Assembly (NCBI GenBank): GCA_900547105.1
Contig: URFL01000006.1
Coordinates: 62,001-126,000, forward strand
From: an uncultured Oscillospiraceae bacterium
Lineage (GTDB): Bacteria > Bacillota > Clostridia > Oscillospirales > Acutalibacteraceae
Direction of reading: 5' to 3'
DNA length: 64,000 bases
Both the position numbers and the translations under genes were made by a program. The notes beneath the pieces were generated by a model. It saw only the letters and a program-made list of their open reading frames with translations. It ran no database searches and was not told the origin of the DNA. Within the stretch, counting starts at the first letter, position 1. Each line of letters opens with the position of its first letter. Shown here piece by piece: positions 14,901 to 23,972 of the stretch.

Positions 14901-17078
14901 TTAGCCGTTGCGGCGGGGCGGACGATGACCACCCTCGCGGCGAGGCGGACGGTGATCCGACACGGTGTTTTCCGGCGTCAGACCCTCGACTTCGATCAGC
15001 GCATCGCGGCGGGACAGGTTCAAACGACCCTGCTCGTCAATCTCGATGACCTTGACCAGCACTTCGTCGCCGACATTGACCACATCTTCCACCCGCTCGA
15101 CGCGTTTGACATCCAAGCGGCTGATGTGCACCAGACCCTCTTTGCCGGGAGCAATCTCCACGAACGCGCCGAAGGTCATCAGACGAGTGACTTTGCCCTT
15201 GTAGATCGCGCCGATCTCGGGATCCTTCGCGATGGTTTCCACCACCATCAGCGCGCGCTTCGCATCGTCGATATCGGTGGCGGAAATGAACACATTGCCG
15301 TCCTCCTCGATGTCGATCTTGCAGTTGCACTCCGCCTGGATCTTCTGGATGACCGAGCCGCCTTTACCGATAACCTCGCGGATCTTGTCCACATCGATCT
15401 TGGTGCTCAGCATCTTGGGCGCATATTTCGACAGCTCCTCGCGGGGCTGCGAAATGGCTTTCAGCATGATCTCGTCCAGAATATACAGACGCGCTTTGTA
15501 GGTTTTATCCAGCGCCTCGCGGATGATCGCGGGGGTCAGACCGTGCACCTTCAAATCCATCTGGATCGCGGTGATACCCTTGTGAGTACCGCCCACCTTA
15601 AAGTCCATATCGCCGAAGAAATCTTCCAGACCCTGGATATCCACCATGGTCATAAAGCGGTCGCCTTCGGTCACCAGACCGCAGGAGATGCCCGCCACCG
15701 GCGCTTTGATCGGCACACCGGCATCCATCAACGCCAGCGTGGAACCGCAGATCGACGCCTGCGAGGTGGAACCGTTAGAGGACACGACCTCGCTGACCAG
15801 ACGCAGAGTGTAGGGGAAATCTTCCACCGACGGAATCACCGGCAGCAGCGCCCGCTCGGCCAGTGCACCGTGACCGATCTCACGACGGCCGGGGCCGCGG
15901 GAGGGTTTGGTTTCGCCCACCGAATAGGACGGGAAGTTGTAGTGGTGCATATAGCGTTTTTCGGTTTCGTTGTCGATACCGTCCAGCAGCTGCGCATCGC
16001 CGGAGGAACCCAGCGTCACGGTGGTCAGCACCTGGGTCTGACCACGGGTGAACAGCGCCGAACCATGGGTGCGGGGCAGAATGCCCACTTCGGCAGCCAG
16101 CGGACGAATCTCGTCGATGCCGCGACCGTCCACGCGCTTGCCGTCATCCAGCAGCCAGCGGCGCACCACGAATTTTTGCAGCTTGTACAGGCAGTCGTCC
16201 AGTTTGGCTTCCTGCTCGGGATATTCCGCATCGAATTTCTCGTGCACCGCCGCATAGATGGGCAGCAGGCGCTCGTCGCGGATGCGTTTGTCATCGGTAT
16301 CCAGCGCACGGCGGACATCTTCGATCGCAAAATCCTTGACCGCTTCGTACATCGCCGGTTCGGGATCGTTGGACACGAACGCGATTTTCTCTTTGCCGAT
16401 CTCCGCCACGATGGAGTTGATGAACTCCACGATCTGCTGGTTGGCCTGATGACCCGCCATAATGCCGTCGAACATGGTGTCGTTGTCCACTTCGTTGGCG
16501 CCGGCTTCGATCATGGCAACCAGATCCGCGGTGGACGCGACCGTGACGTGCATCTCGGAGCGCGCTTCCTGCTCGGCAGTGGGGTTGATGACATATTTGC
16601 CGTCAACCAAACCCACGACCACGCCGGAGATCGGGCCGTCCCACGGAATTTCCGAAATCGCGATCGCGATGGACGCACCGATCATCGCGGTGGTTTCCGG
16701 CGGGCAGTCGGGATCCACCGACATCACCGTGCACACCACCGATACATCGTTGCGCATATCCTTGGGGAACAGCGGGCGGATGGGGCGGTCGATCACGCGG
16801 GAGGTGAGGATCGCTTTTTCAGAGGGGCGACCCTCGCGGCGCTGGAACGAGCCGGGGATTTTGCCCACCGCGTACAGTTTTTCTTCATAATCCACCGACA
16901 GCGGGAAGAAGTCCACGCCATCGCGGGGTTTGGCGGACATCGTCACGGCGCACAGCACCACGGTTTCACCGTAGCGAACCAGGCAGGAGCCGTTGGCGAG
17001 CTGAGCCACTTTGCCGGTTTCCACCACCAGCGGGCGACCCGCCAGCGTGGTTTCGAACACTTTGTAGTTCTCGAACAT
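14901..17078 (-). CDS. pnp: Polynucleotide phosphorylase
   Basis: A 725-residue 3'-5' exoribonuclease that degrades RNA with phosphate. Two RNase PH domains (about 1-220 and 310-540) flank the all-helical linker, then come a KH domain (about 555-615, with the G-K-G-G motif) and an S1 domain (about 620-690). G-S-F-Q-R-R-E-G-R-P-S near residue 77 and R-T-H-G-S-A-L-F-T-R-G-Q-T-Q in the second PH domain are catalytic-core features. The C-terminus carries two R-P-P-R-R repeats, a basic tail that may bind RNA. It lies downstream of rpsO, the same order as in E. coli. Confidence 0.97.
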   Translation of the reverse strand: MFENYKVFETTLAGRPLVVETGKVAQLANGSCLVRYGETVVLCAVTMSAKPRDGVDFFPLSVDYEEKLYAVGKIPGSFQRREGRPSEKAILTSRVIDRPIRPLFPKDMRNDVSVVCTVMSVDPDCPPETTAMIGASIAIAISEIPWDGPISGVVVGLVDGKYVINPTAEQEARSEMHVTVASTADLVAMIEAGANEVDNDTMFDGIMAGHQANQQIVEFINSIVAEIGKEKIAFVSNDPEPAMYEAVKDFAIEDVRRALDTDDKRIRDERLLPIYAAVHEKFDAEYPEQEAKLDDCLYKLQKFVVRRWLLDDGKRVDGRGIDEIRPLAAEVGILPRTHGSALFTRGQTQVLTTVTLGSSGDAQLLDGIDNETEKRYMHHYNFPSYSVGETKPSRGPGRREIGHGALAERALLPVIPSVEDFPYTLRLVSEVVSSNGSTSQASICGSTLALMDAGVPIKAPVAGISCGLVTEGDRFMTMVDIQGLEDFFGDMDFKVGGTHKGITAIQMDLKVHGLTPAIIREALDKTYKARLYILDEIMLKAISQPREELSKYAPKMLSTKIDVDKIREVIGKGGSVIQKIQAECNCKIDIEEDGNVFISATDIDDAKRALMVVETIAKDPEIGAIYKGKVTRLMTFGAFVEIAPGKEGLVHISRLDVKRVERVEDVVNVGDEVLVKVIEIDEQGRLNLSRRDALIEVEGLTPENTVSDHRPPRREGGHRPPRRNG

Positions 17079-17129
17079 AATATACCTCCAATGTTTTATT
17101 TGCCACCGGAGCTGTCCCGAACATTTAGC

Positions 17130-17169
17130 AATAAAACAAGCGTTCAGCCACAGGATTGAGCGTTTGTTT
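17130..17169 (-). terminator. Hairpin terminator between rpsO and pnp
   Basis: On the minus strand AAACAAACGCTC pairs with GAACGCTTGTTT (two G-U pairs) around a 12-base loop, followed by TATTGC. With the T-rich 3' arm it is a moderate intrinsic terminator, so only part of the rpsO transcripts would reach pnp. Confidence 0.65.
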
Positions 17170-17218
17170 CATCGCTAAAATCCGACACAAGCCCCGGAAA
17201 ATGCCATGTTTACAGGAT

Positions 17219-17246
17219 GAGGCAGGAGAGTCCCCTCTCCTGCCTC
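17219..17246 (-). other. Perfect 12-bp hairpin after rpsO
   Basis: GAGGCAGGAGAG and its exact complement flank a four-base loop 10 bases after the rpsO stop. No T tract follows on the minus strand, so it is more likely a 3'-end stabiliser or RNase III site than a terminator. Confidence 0.55.
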
Positions 17247-17256
17247 TCACACGATC

Positions 17257-17523
17257 TTATTTGCGCAGACCCAGCTTCTCAACGATGGCACGATACCGGT
17301 TGATATCTTTCTTCATCAGGTAGTTGAGCAGGTTGCGGCGATGACCGACCATTTTCAGCAGGCCACGACGAGAGTGATGATCCTTTTTGTGGGTCTTCAG
17401 GTGCTCGGTCAGGTCAGCAATACGGCGGGTCAGAACAGCGATCTGCACTTCGGGAGAACCGGTGTCTCCTTCGTGGGTCGCATACTCTTTCATGATCGCA
17501 GTTTTTTCTTCGGGCAGCATCAT
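17257..17523 (-). CDS. rpsO: 30S ribosomal protein S15
   Basis: An 88-residue S15 protein that binds the 16S rRNA three-way junction early in 30S assembly. The family core G-S-P-E-V-Q-I-A-V-L-T-R-R-I near residue 22 and H-H-S-R-R-G-L-L-K-M-V near 49 are intact. GAGGTG is 7 bases before the first of two adjacent ATGs. It has its own strong promoter (17646-17674) and a structured leader that may be the S15 autoregulatory site. Confidence 0.97.
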   Translation of the reverse strand: MMLPEEKTAIMKEYATHEGDTGSPEVQIAVLTRRIADLTEHLKTHKKDHHSRRGLLKMVGHRRNLLNYLMKKDINRYRAIVEKLGLRK

Positions 17524-17534
17524 AAGTCTTCACC

Positions 17535-17640
17535 TCATTCAAAATTTTATCCGCAGACCCAGCGCCGGGAACAGGTGATTCCTGCCGCAGCAGGCATACT
17601 CCGCGGTCCGGGTGAGGGATGGCGCGTTCACTACACGCAG
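17535..17640 (-). promoter_or_regulatory. Structured rpsO leader, candidate S15 autoregulatory RNA
   Basis: The leader between the promoter and rpsO holds a CCTGC-TGCG-GCAGG hairpin and outer segments CCGCGG and CTGCGG that can close a multi-helix junction. S15 commonly represses its own mRNA by binding such junctions in many phyla. The fold is seen only by eye; the regulatory role is inferred. Confidence 0.45.
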
Positions 17641-17645
17641 AATGC

Positions 17646-17674
17646 ATTATAGCATACCCCGGCGGGGATGTAAA
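17646..17674 (-). promoter_or_regulatory. Vegetative promoter of rpsO
   Basis: TTTACA (17674-17669), a 17-base spacer and TATAAT (17651-17646) on the minus strand, beginning just after the ribF stop codon. A TGC before the -10 box makes it extended. Confidence 0.9.
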
Positions 17675-17678
17675 CCCC

Positions 17679-19277
17679 TTATTCCGGAAATTTTTTGAGA
17701 AAATCCGCATTTTCCAGCAGCTCCGGCAGCTCGCGAATATGCGAAAGGGTAGTCACCCCCGCCGGCGGGGTTCCCAACCGGTCGGTGGCGTGAATATACA
17801 CCGGCACCATCCCGGCTGCCAGCGCCCCGCGTACATCGTTGACCGGATGATCCCCCACATAGGCGCAGCATCGGGGCGACACCCCGATGCGGGCAGCGGC
17901 GCGGCGAAAAATTTCCGCTTCCGGCTTTTGCACACCCTCGTCACCGGACACCACCGCCACATCCAGCAGCGGGCGCAGCCCGGAAAAATCCAGCTTGCGG
18001 TGCTGCAGCAGCGACGGACCGTTGGTCACCACCCCCACCTTCAGTCCGCGCCGCCGACAAGCACGCAGCAAACCGGCACTTTCCGGATACAGTGCGGTGT
18101 AGCGGCTGAAAAGGCAGCGGCATTCGGCAGTCAGCTGTTCCGGCGAGGGGGCGTTTTCCCATCCCCACGCCTGCTGCAGCTCGCGAAAATACTGCACATA
18201 GTCGACATAGCCGCCGTTTTGGCGGTCGATCATCTCGCCCAGCCGCCGCTCCCGCTCGGGGGCGGACAGCGCGGGGAAATAGCGGGTCAAAAACTCCCGC
18301 GCATAGCGCGAAAACGCGCGGGCGCGGTCTTGCAGCGTATCGTCAAAATCGAACAGCACCGCTTGCAGCCCGGTTTGATCGTCGCCCATCACCGCCGTGC
18401 GCGCCGATGCGCCGTCGCGGTGAATCTGTTGCTGCAGCGCGTCCAGCGAATCAAACGCGGTTTCCGCCCGCAAAAAGCGGATGGGGGTCACCCGTACCCG
18501 CTGACCGTATAAATCACCCGCGAATGCGGGGATCCACGTTTCCGCCAGCGGCGAATCTGCTCCCACGGTGGGCTTGACCCCGATATTGGTCACGCCATAG
18601 GTGACCTGCCCCGCCACCTCCACGGCGGCGGCGTACACCCCAAACCGGGGCTGCACAAATCCGGCGGGCAGCGGCTGGTTGATGGTGGGCGCCCCCAACT
18701 GCCGCCCCAACCGGCGACCGTGTACCACCGGGAAATCCAGCGTAAACGGCACCCCCAGCAGCCGGTTCGCCAGCGGCATATCCCCCGCCTGCAAACACAG
18801 CCGGATGCGGCTGGTGCTGACGGCTTGTCCGTCCACCTCCACGGCGGGCACGGCGATCACCTCGATGCCGTGCGCCGCGCCCAGCGTGCGCAGCGTATCC
18901 ACCGTTCCGGCGCCGTTTTTGCCAAACCGGAAGTTGAATCCGCAAGTCACCAGCCGCACATCCAGCTGTTCGCGCAGCACATCCCGCACAAACGCCTCCG
19001 GCGACAGATCGCGGATCGCCTCAAAATCGGCGGTGATGGTTTCCTCCATCCCCATATCGGTCAGCAGCGCATCCCGCCGCTCGGCAGTGAGCAGCGCGCC
19101 GCCCTCGCCTTTGGGCAGCCGCCCCGCAAAGGTGAACACCGCGGCGGTCAGTCCGCTGCGCCCCGCCGCCTGACAAATGACGGCGCGGTGCCCGATATGC
19201 AACCCCTCGAACACGCCCAGCGCCAGCGCCCGCGGACGGCGGGGCGGCTGATCCTGTGGATAGGCATAGTGTTTCAT
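17679..19277 (-). CDS. ribF: RibF (riboflavin kinase/FMN adenylyltransferase) fused to a HAD phosphatase
   Basis: A 532-residue fusion. Residues 1-295 are a complete RibF: the adenylyltransferase motif G-V-F-E-G-L-H-I-G-H at 21-30, G-F-N-F-R-F-G at 113-119, S-T-S-R-I-R at 154-159, then the kinase domain with H-G-R-R-L-G-R-Q-L-G near 186, the N-I-G-V-K-P-T motif near 231 and the Glu246 region. This makes FMN and FAD. Residues 300-532 are a HAD-superfamily hydrolase with D-F-D-D-T (nucleophile Asp310), V-T-N-G near the second motif, a K-P-E motif and Y-V-G-D-H-P-V-N-D-V. The reading frame is continuous, with no stop between the parts, although an internal Met at residue 297 could allow separate HAD synthesis. 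It is the last gene of the long operon and overlaps truB by 4 bases. The HAD part might dephosphorylate FMN or the pyrimidine intermediate of riboflavin synthesis; this is a guess. Confidence 0.93.
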   Translation of the reverse strand: MKHYAYPQDQPPRRPRALALGVFEGLHIGHRAVICQAAGRSGLTAAVFTFAGRLPKGEGGALLTAERRDALLTDMGMEETITADFEAIRDLSPEAFVRDVLREQLDVRLVTCGFNFRFGKNGAGTVDTLRTLGAAHGIEVIAVPAVEVDGQAVSTSRIRLCLQAGDMPLANRLLGVPFTLDFPVVHGRRLGRQLGAPTINQPLPAGFVQPRFGVYAAAVEVAGQVTYGVTNIGVKPTVGADSPLAETWIPAFAGDLYGQRVRVTPIRFLRAETAFDSLDALQQQIHRDGASARTAVMGDDQTGLQAVLFDFDDTLQDRARAFSRYAREFLTRYFPALSAPERERRLGEMIDRQNGGYVDYVQYFRELQQAWGWENAPSPEQLTAECRCLFSRYTALYPESAGLLRACRRRGLKVGVVTNGPSLLQHRKLDFSGLRPLLDVAVVSGDEGVQKPEAEIFRRAAARIGVSPRCCAYVGDHPVNDVRGALAAGMVPVYIHATDRLGTPPAGVTTLSHIRELPELLENADFLKKFPE

Positions 19278-20167
19278 GCGTTTTCCTCTCTCATAACATA
19301 AGCAATGGCCAGCTCGCCGTTTTTCGGCGCGCCCAGCCCCAAAAAAGTGCCGTTCGGCGCTTTCACCCGTGTCATCCCGTCGATCGGCTGTTTCAGCCGG
19401 TCGAGCGCCAATGCGCCGCCGTTTTGGAACCGCACCGCCTGCGCCGCCGACACCGTCACCTCCGGCAGAGTGGCAAACGCCGATTCCACCGGCAGCAGCC
19501 GTTCCGCCAGCTTGTCCTGCGCCGCCAGTGCCTCCGCCTCGTCCCAGCTCAGGCATTGCGACAGCGTGTATCCCGCCGCCATGGTGCGCCGCAGCGCGAT
19601 CATCACCGCACCACAGCCAAGTGTCCGCCCCAAATCGTCGCACAGCGTGCGGATATAGGTGCCGGCGGAGCAATGGCAATCCAGCGTCAGCTCGCCCGCC
19701 ACCGGATCATAGCCGCGCTTTTCCAGCCGATAGATGGTGACCGGACGCGCCTCGCGCTCCACTTCCACTCCCTGGCGCGCCAGATCGTACAGCCGCACAC
19801 CGTCTTTTTTCAGCGCCGATACCATCGGCGGCACCTGCATGATTTCGCCGCGAAAGGCGGGCAGCGCCGCGTCGATCGCCTCTTCGGTCGGCAGCGCACT
19901 GCCGGTCGACTCCACCTGCCCCCACACATCCAGCGTGTCGCTGCGATAACCGAACCGCAGGGTTGCGGTATACGCTTTGTCGTGGCAGGGCAGCAGGCTG
20001 ACCGCGCGGGTCGCCCGCCCCACCAGCAGCGGCAGCACCCCGGTCGCGTTCGGGTCCAGCGTGCCGGCGTGACCGATTTTTTTGATGTGCAGCCACCGAC
20101 GCAGCGCCCCGCAGCAGGCAAACGAGGTCATCCCCGCCGGTTTATCCAAACACAACAGTCCGTCCAT
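19274..20167 (-). CDS. truB: tRNA pseudouridine55 synthase
   Basis: A 297-residue TruB that makes pseudouridine 55 in the T loop of tRNAs. The catalytic Asp lies in G-H-A-G-T-L-D-P near residue 32-39, preceded by L-D-K-P-A-G-M-T-S. The R-Y/F-G-Y-R-S-D-T-L-D segment and C-S-A-G-T-Y-I-R-T-L near 165 are also typical. It overlaps the start of ribF by 4 bases and follows nrnA after a hairpin terminator. Terminator read-through or a local promoter must supply its transcript. Confidence 0.96.
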   Translation of the reverse strand: MDGLLCLDKPAGMTSFACCGALRRWLHIKKIGHAGTLDPNATGVLPLLVGRATRAVSLLPCHDKAYTATLRFGYRSDTLDVWGQVESTGSALPTEEAIDAALPAFRGEIMQVPPMVSALKKDGVRLYDLARQGVEVEREARPVTIYRLEKRGYDPVAGELTLDCHCSAGTYIRTLCDDLGRTLGCGAVMIALRRTMAAGYTLSQCLSWDEAEALAAQDKLAERLLPVESAFATLPEVTVSAAQAVRFQNGGALALDRLKQPIDGMTRVKAPNGTFLGLGAPKNGELAIAYVMREENA

Positions 20168-20232
20168 ACCCGTCTCCTTCGCCGTTGATCGCCCCGCTTT
20201 CGGGGCGGCGGGTTGCCCCGCTTGGTAATGGG

Positions 20233-20262
20233 AAAAACAGCCCCGCCGAAAGGGCAGGGCTG
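20233..20262 (-). terminator. Hairpin terminator after nrnA
   Basis: CAGCCCTGCC and GGCGGGGCTG pair with one G-U around a five-base loop, followed by TTTTT on the minus strand. It separates nrnA from truB. A second short GC stem lies at 20186-20207. Confidence 0.75.
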
Positions 20263-20269
20263 TGTATGT

Positions 20270-21235
20270 TTATTCGTTCACCCGCGGCACCGCCTGCCGG
20301 ATCGCATCCAGCAGCTGGTCGATCACCGCGGCTTTGTCGCCCTGCGGCGCGCAACCGGCGGCGCGCATATGACCGCCGCCGCCCAACCGGTCGCAAATGG
20401 CGGAGGCATCGGCATGGGTGCCGGTGCGCACGCTCACTTTATACGAGCCGTCTGCCTTCTGGCGCAGCGTCACACCGACCCACACGCCTTCGATCTGGCG
20501 CGGGATGGGCGCCAAGCCCTCCATGTCGTTTTCCACCGCACCGCTGCGGGCGATCATATCGTTGGTGATCGCCATAAACGCCACCTTGCCGTGGCAATGG
20601 AACTCCATGCTTTCCAGCGCCAGCCGCTCCAGTTCCACCCGCGCGCGGGATTTGACATCGAACATCTCGCGGTTGATCATCTCGATGCGCGCACCCAGCT
20701 CGATCATCCGCGCCGCCAGCCGATGCGCCGCCGCATCAGTGTTGGAGTATTTGAAGCAGCCGCTGTCGGTCGCCACACCGGTGTACAGGCATTCCGCCAT
20801 CGCCCGATCCAGCTCCACTCCCAACGCGTCGATCACCTGCGCCACCAGCATGGCGGCGGCGGTGCTGTTCGCGTCCAGCAGCAGCTGCTGGGCGTACTGC
20901 TTGTTGGAGCCGTGGTGGTCAATGCACAGCGCCACCCGGTCGCCCAGCGGCTGCAAGCTCTCGCCCAGCAGCTTCGGGTCCGCCACATCCACCGCGACGA
21001 TCACATCCGGCTCAAACGCCGGCTGCGGCACGCCATCGGTCATATACGCATATTTTTCCGGAATCACATCGTGACACGCGGTGCGCACCGTTTTGCCGAG
21101 CGCCTGCAGCGCCCGGCACAGCGCAAACCCCGATCCGATGGTATCGCCGTCGGGATACTGGTGCATCAGGATCAAAATGCGATCCTGCTCTTTCAGCCAC
21201 GCGGCGGTCTGTGCCACCGTTACGGGTTTACTCAT
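20270..21235 (-). CDS. nrnA: DHH family oligoribonuclease / pAp phosphatase NrnA
   Basis: A 321-residue DHH-DHHA1 phosphoesterase that degrades nanoRNA and converts pAp to AMP. The N-terminal metal-binding motifs are D-G-D-T near residue 29, D-V-A-D near 82 and D-H-H-G near 107; the C-terminal DHHA1 domain has the substrate loop G-G-G-G-H near residue 293. Length fits Bacillus NrnA. It overlaps rbfA by 8 bases and keeps the common rbfA-nrnA-truB order. Confidence 0.94.
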   Translation of the reverse strand: MSKPVTVAQTAAWLKEQDRILILMHQYPDGDTIGSGFALCRALQALGKTVRTACHDVIPEKYAYMTDGVPQPAFEPDVIVAVDVADPKLLGESLQPLGDRVALCIDHHGSNKQYAQQLLLDANSTAAAMLVAQVIDALGVELDRAMAECLYTGVATDSGCFKYSNTDAAAHRLAARMIELGARIEMINREMFDVKSRARVELERLALESMEFHCHGKVAFMAITNDMIARSGAVENDMEGLAPIPRQIEGVWVGVTLRQKADGSYKVSVRTGTHADASAICDRLGGGGHMRAAGCAPQGDKAAVIDQLLDAIRQAVPRVNE

Positions 21236-21587
21236 CCTGTCCGCCTCTTTCTATATCCGCCAGCGTTTGCGCAATGTGCGCGCTGTAGGCAATGGAATCA
21301 TCCGCCACAAAGCGCAGCTCCGGCACATGCCGCAGCCGCAGCGCCTCGCCCAAGGCGTGGCGCATAAAGCCCGCCGCCGATTTCAGTCCCTCCACCGCTT
21401 TTTTCGCGGTGTCCATCCCCTCCATCGCGCTGACATACACCGTGGCATAGGACATATCGTTGGTGACCTCCACCCGCACGATGCTGAGCATCGCATCCGC
21501 CACGCGCGGATCTTTGACCCGCCGCAGAATCGCGGTCAGCTCCCGCATAATATCCTCGCTGGTTCTATCCATACGATAACCAGACAT
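21228..21587 (-). CDS. rbfA: Ribosome-binding factor A
   Basis: A 119-residue KH-fold factor that acts in 30S maturation at helix 1 of 16S rRNA. The D-P-R-V near residue 26, the S-I-V-R-V-E-V-T-N-D strand and the L-R-H-V-P-E-L-R-F motif near 86 are conserved. It lies between infB and nrnA, as in most Firmicutes. Confidence 0.95.
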   Translation of the reverse strand: MSGYRMDRTSEDIMRELTAILRRVKDPRVADAMLSIVRVEVTNDMSYATVYVSAMEGMDTAKKAVEGLKSAAGFMRHALGEALRLRHVPELRFVADDSIAYSAHIAQTLADIERGGQDE

Positions 21588-21614
21588 GGTATTCTCCTTT
21601 CGCTGTCGGGGCGA

Positions 21615-23972
21615 TTAGTCCCGATACTCCTCGATCACATAGGTTTCGTAGACGTCGCCCTCTTTGATATCGTTGAAATGCTCCAAACCGATACCGCATT
21701 CAAACCCGCGGGCGACCTCTTTGGCGTCGTCCTTAAAGCGTTTCAGCGACACCATCTTGTCGTCGGCGATGATGATGCCGTCCCGCACCACCCGCAGCAG
21801 ATCGTTGCGGTACACCTTGCCGTCGGTCACATAGCAGCCCGCCACGGTGCCCACATTGGTGATCTTGTACACCTGGCGCACTTCGGCACGACCGTGCAGC
21901 ACTTCGCGGGTCTTGGGCGCGAGCATACCCTTCATCGCGGATTCGATCTCCTCGATGCAGTCGTAGATCACGCGGTACATCCGCATATCCACATCGCTGC
22001 GCTCCGCCGCGGCCTGCGCCAGCGGTTCGGGGCGCACGTTAAAGCCCACAATGATCGCGTTGGACGCATCCGCCAGCATAACATCGCTTTCGCTGACAGC
22101 ACCCACCGCGCCGTGGATCACCCGCACCCGCACTTCGTCGTTGGACAGTTTTTCCAGCGACTGCTTCACCGCTTCCACCGAGCCCTGAACATCGGCTTTC
22201 ACGATGATGTTCAGCTCTTTCATCTCGCCCTGCTGCATCTGGTCAAACAGGTTATCCAGCGTCACTTTCTGATACTGCTTGAACTGCTCTTCCTTGGCGG
22301 CCTGCTTGCGCTGCTCCACCAATTCGCGCGCCAGGCGCTCGTCGGACACCGCGTCGAACACATCGCCCGCCGTCGGCACCTCGTCCAGACCCATGATCTC
22401 GACCGGCACGCTGGGACCGGCTGCGGTCACTTTTTCACCTTTGTCGTTCACCATCGCGCGCACACGGCCGACCGCCATGCCCGCCACCAGCACATCGCCG
22501 GTGTGCAGCGTGCCGTTTTGCACCAGCACCGTTGCAATGGGGCCGCGGCCTTTATCCAGCCGCGCTTCGATCACCGTACCCTTGGCGGCACGGTCGGGGT
22601 TGGCTTTCAGCTCTTTCACCTCGGCGACCAGCAGAACCGTTTCCAGCAGGGTATCCAAGCCCTCGCCGGTTTTCGCCGACACCGGCACGCAGATCACATC
22701 GCCGCCCCACTCTTCGGGAACCAGCTCATACTCGGTGAGCTGCTGTTTCACCCGGTCGGGATTGGCTTCGGGTTTATCCATTTTGTTGATCGCCACCACA
22801 ATGGAAACACCCGCCGCTTTGGCGTGGTTGATCGCTTCCACCGTCTGGGGCATAATGCCGTCGTCCGCCGCGACCACCAGGATCGCGATATCGGTCACCT
22901 GTGCACCGCGCGCCCGCATCGAGGTGAAGGCGGCGTGACCGGGGGTATCCAGGAAGGTGATGGTCTGACCGTTCACGACCACCTGATACGCACCGATGTG
23001 CTGGGTGATGCCGCCGGCCTCGCCGCCGGTGACATTGGTTTTGCGGATGGCATCCAAAATCGAGGTTTTACCGTGGTCAACGTGGCCCATCACCACCACG
23101 ACCGGGTCGCGGGGCTGCAGATCCTGATCGGTATCCTCGCTGTCATCAATAATGCGCTCTTCAATGGTGACTACCACTTCGCGCTCCACCTTGGCGTGCA
23201 GCTCTTCGCCCACCAGGAAGGCGGTGTCGAAATCCACTTCCTCGTTGGCGGTGACCATCATGCCCATCATCATCAGCTTTTTGATGACTTCGGACACGGT
23301 CACTTTCAGCCGCATCGCCAGCTCGCTCACCGTGATGGTGTCGCCCACCATGATGGTGATCGGTTTTTTCTGGCGTTCCAGCTGGATGCGTTTCATCCGC
23401 TCCGCCTCAGTTTCGCGGCGACCGTGCGGTTTGCGATACTGCTGCGATTTCTGGTTGATCTTCTGTTTGCGGGGGCCAAAGTCGCCGCGACCGCCTTTGG
23501 AGGTGCTCTGCGCCATAGTATCGAACTTTTCGTCGTACTTGTGCGCGTTCATCTGCTGCGGACGGCGGGTATCCACCGTGCGGCGTTCCACCGCCGGTTT
23601 CGCCGGATGCGGTTTGTCCTCTTTGTCCTTTTTCGCCGGTTTTTCGGCAGTCGCCGCCGGAGCCGCGCCCTTGACCGCCGGTTTTTCGGCAGCCGCTTTG
23701 GCGGCTTTTTCCGCCTTTTCCGCCTCGCGTTTGGCGGCTTTTTCCTCTTCGCGCTTCTTTTCGGCTTCCGCCGCTACCGCAAAGTAGCGGTCAAAGTTGT
23801 CCTCCTGATGCGCTTGGGTGTAGTGTTCAAAAATAATGTCCAGCTCGTTTTCTTCCAACGCGGTCTGGCTCTTTTTGGTGGTGCCGGTGTACTGTTCCAG
23901 CAGCTTGATTATCTCTTTGCCGGGCACCCCGAAGTCGCGGGCCACCTCATTCACACGGTACTTTATCATCAT
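21615..23972 (-). CDS. infB: Translation initiation factor IF-2
   Basis: A 785-residue GTPase that places initiator tRNA on the 30S subunit. Residues 1-55 are an IF2_N domain. A charged Lys/Glu/Ala-rich linker covers about 65-190, and a second IF2_N domain covers about 205-255. The G domain has G-H-V-D-H-G-K-T near 297, D-T-P-G-H near 344 and N-K-M-D near 398, followed by domains II, III and the C-terminal tRNA-binding domain ending in the G-I-G-L motif region. The start overlaps the ylxQ stop (ATGA). Confidence 0.97.
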   Translation of the reverse strand: MMIKYRVNEVARDFGVPGKEIIKLLEQYTGTTKKSQTALEENELDIIFEHYTQAHQEDNFDRYFAVAAEAEKKREEEKAAKREAEKAEKAAKAAAEKPAVKGAAPAATAEKPAKKDKEDKPHPAKPAVERRTVDTRRPQQMNAHKYDEKFDTMAQSTSKGGRGDFGPRKQKINQKSQQYRKPHGRRETEAERMKRIQLERQKKPITIMVGDTITVSELAMRLKVTVSEVIKKLMMMGMMVTANEEVDFDTAFLVGEELHAKVEREVVVTIEERIIDDSEDTDQDLQPRDPVVVVMGHVDHGKTSILDAIRKTNVTGGEAGGITQHIGAYQVVVNGQTITFLDTPGHAAFTSMRARGAQVTDIAILVVAADDGIMPQTVEAINHAKAAGVSIVVAINKMDKPEANPDRVKQQLTEYELVPEEWGGDVICVPVSAKTGEGLDTLLETVLLVAEVKELKANPDRAAKGTVIEARLDKGRGPIATVLVQNGTLHTGDVLVAGMAVGRVRAMVNDKGEKVTAAGPSVPVEIMGLDEVPTAGDVFDAVSDERLARELVEQRKQAAKEEQFKQYQKVTLDNLFDQMQQGEMKELNIIVKADVQGSVEAVKQSLEKLSNDEVRVRVIHGAVGAVSESDVMLADASNAIIVGFNVRPEPLAQAAAERSDVDMRMYRVIYDCIEEIESAMKGMLAPKTREVLHGRAEVRQVYKITNVGTVAGCYVTDGKVYRNDLLRVVRDGIIIADDKMVSLKRFKDDAKEVARGFECGIGLEHFNDIKEGDVYETYVIEEYRD

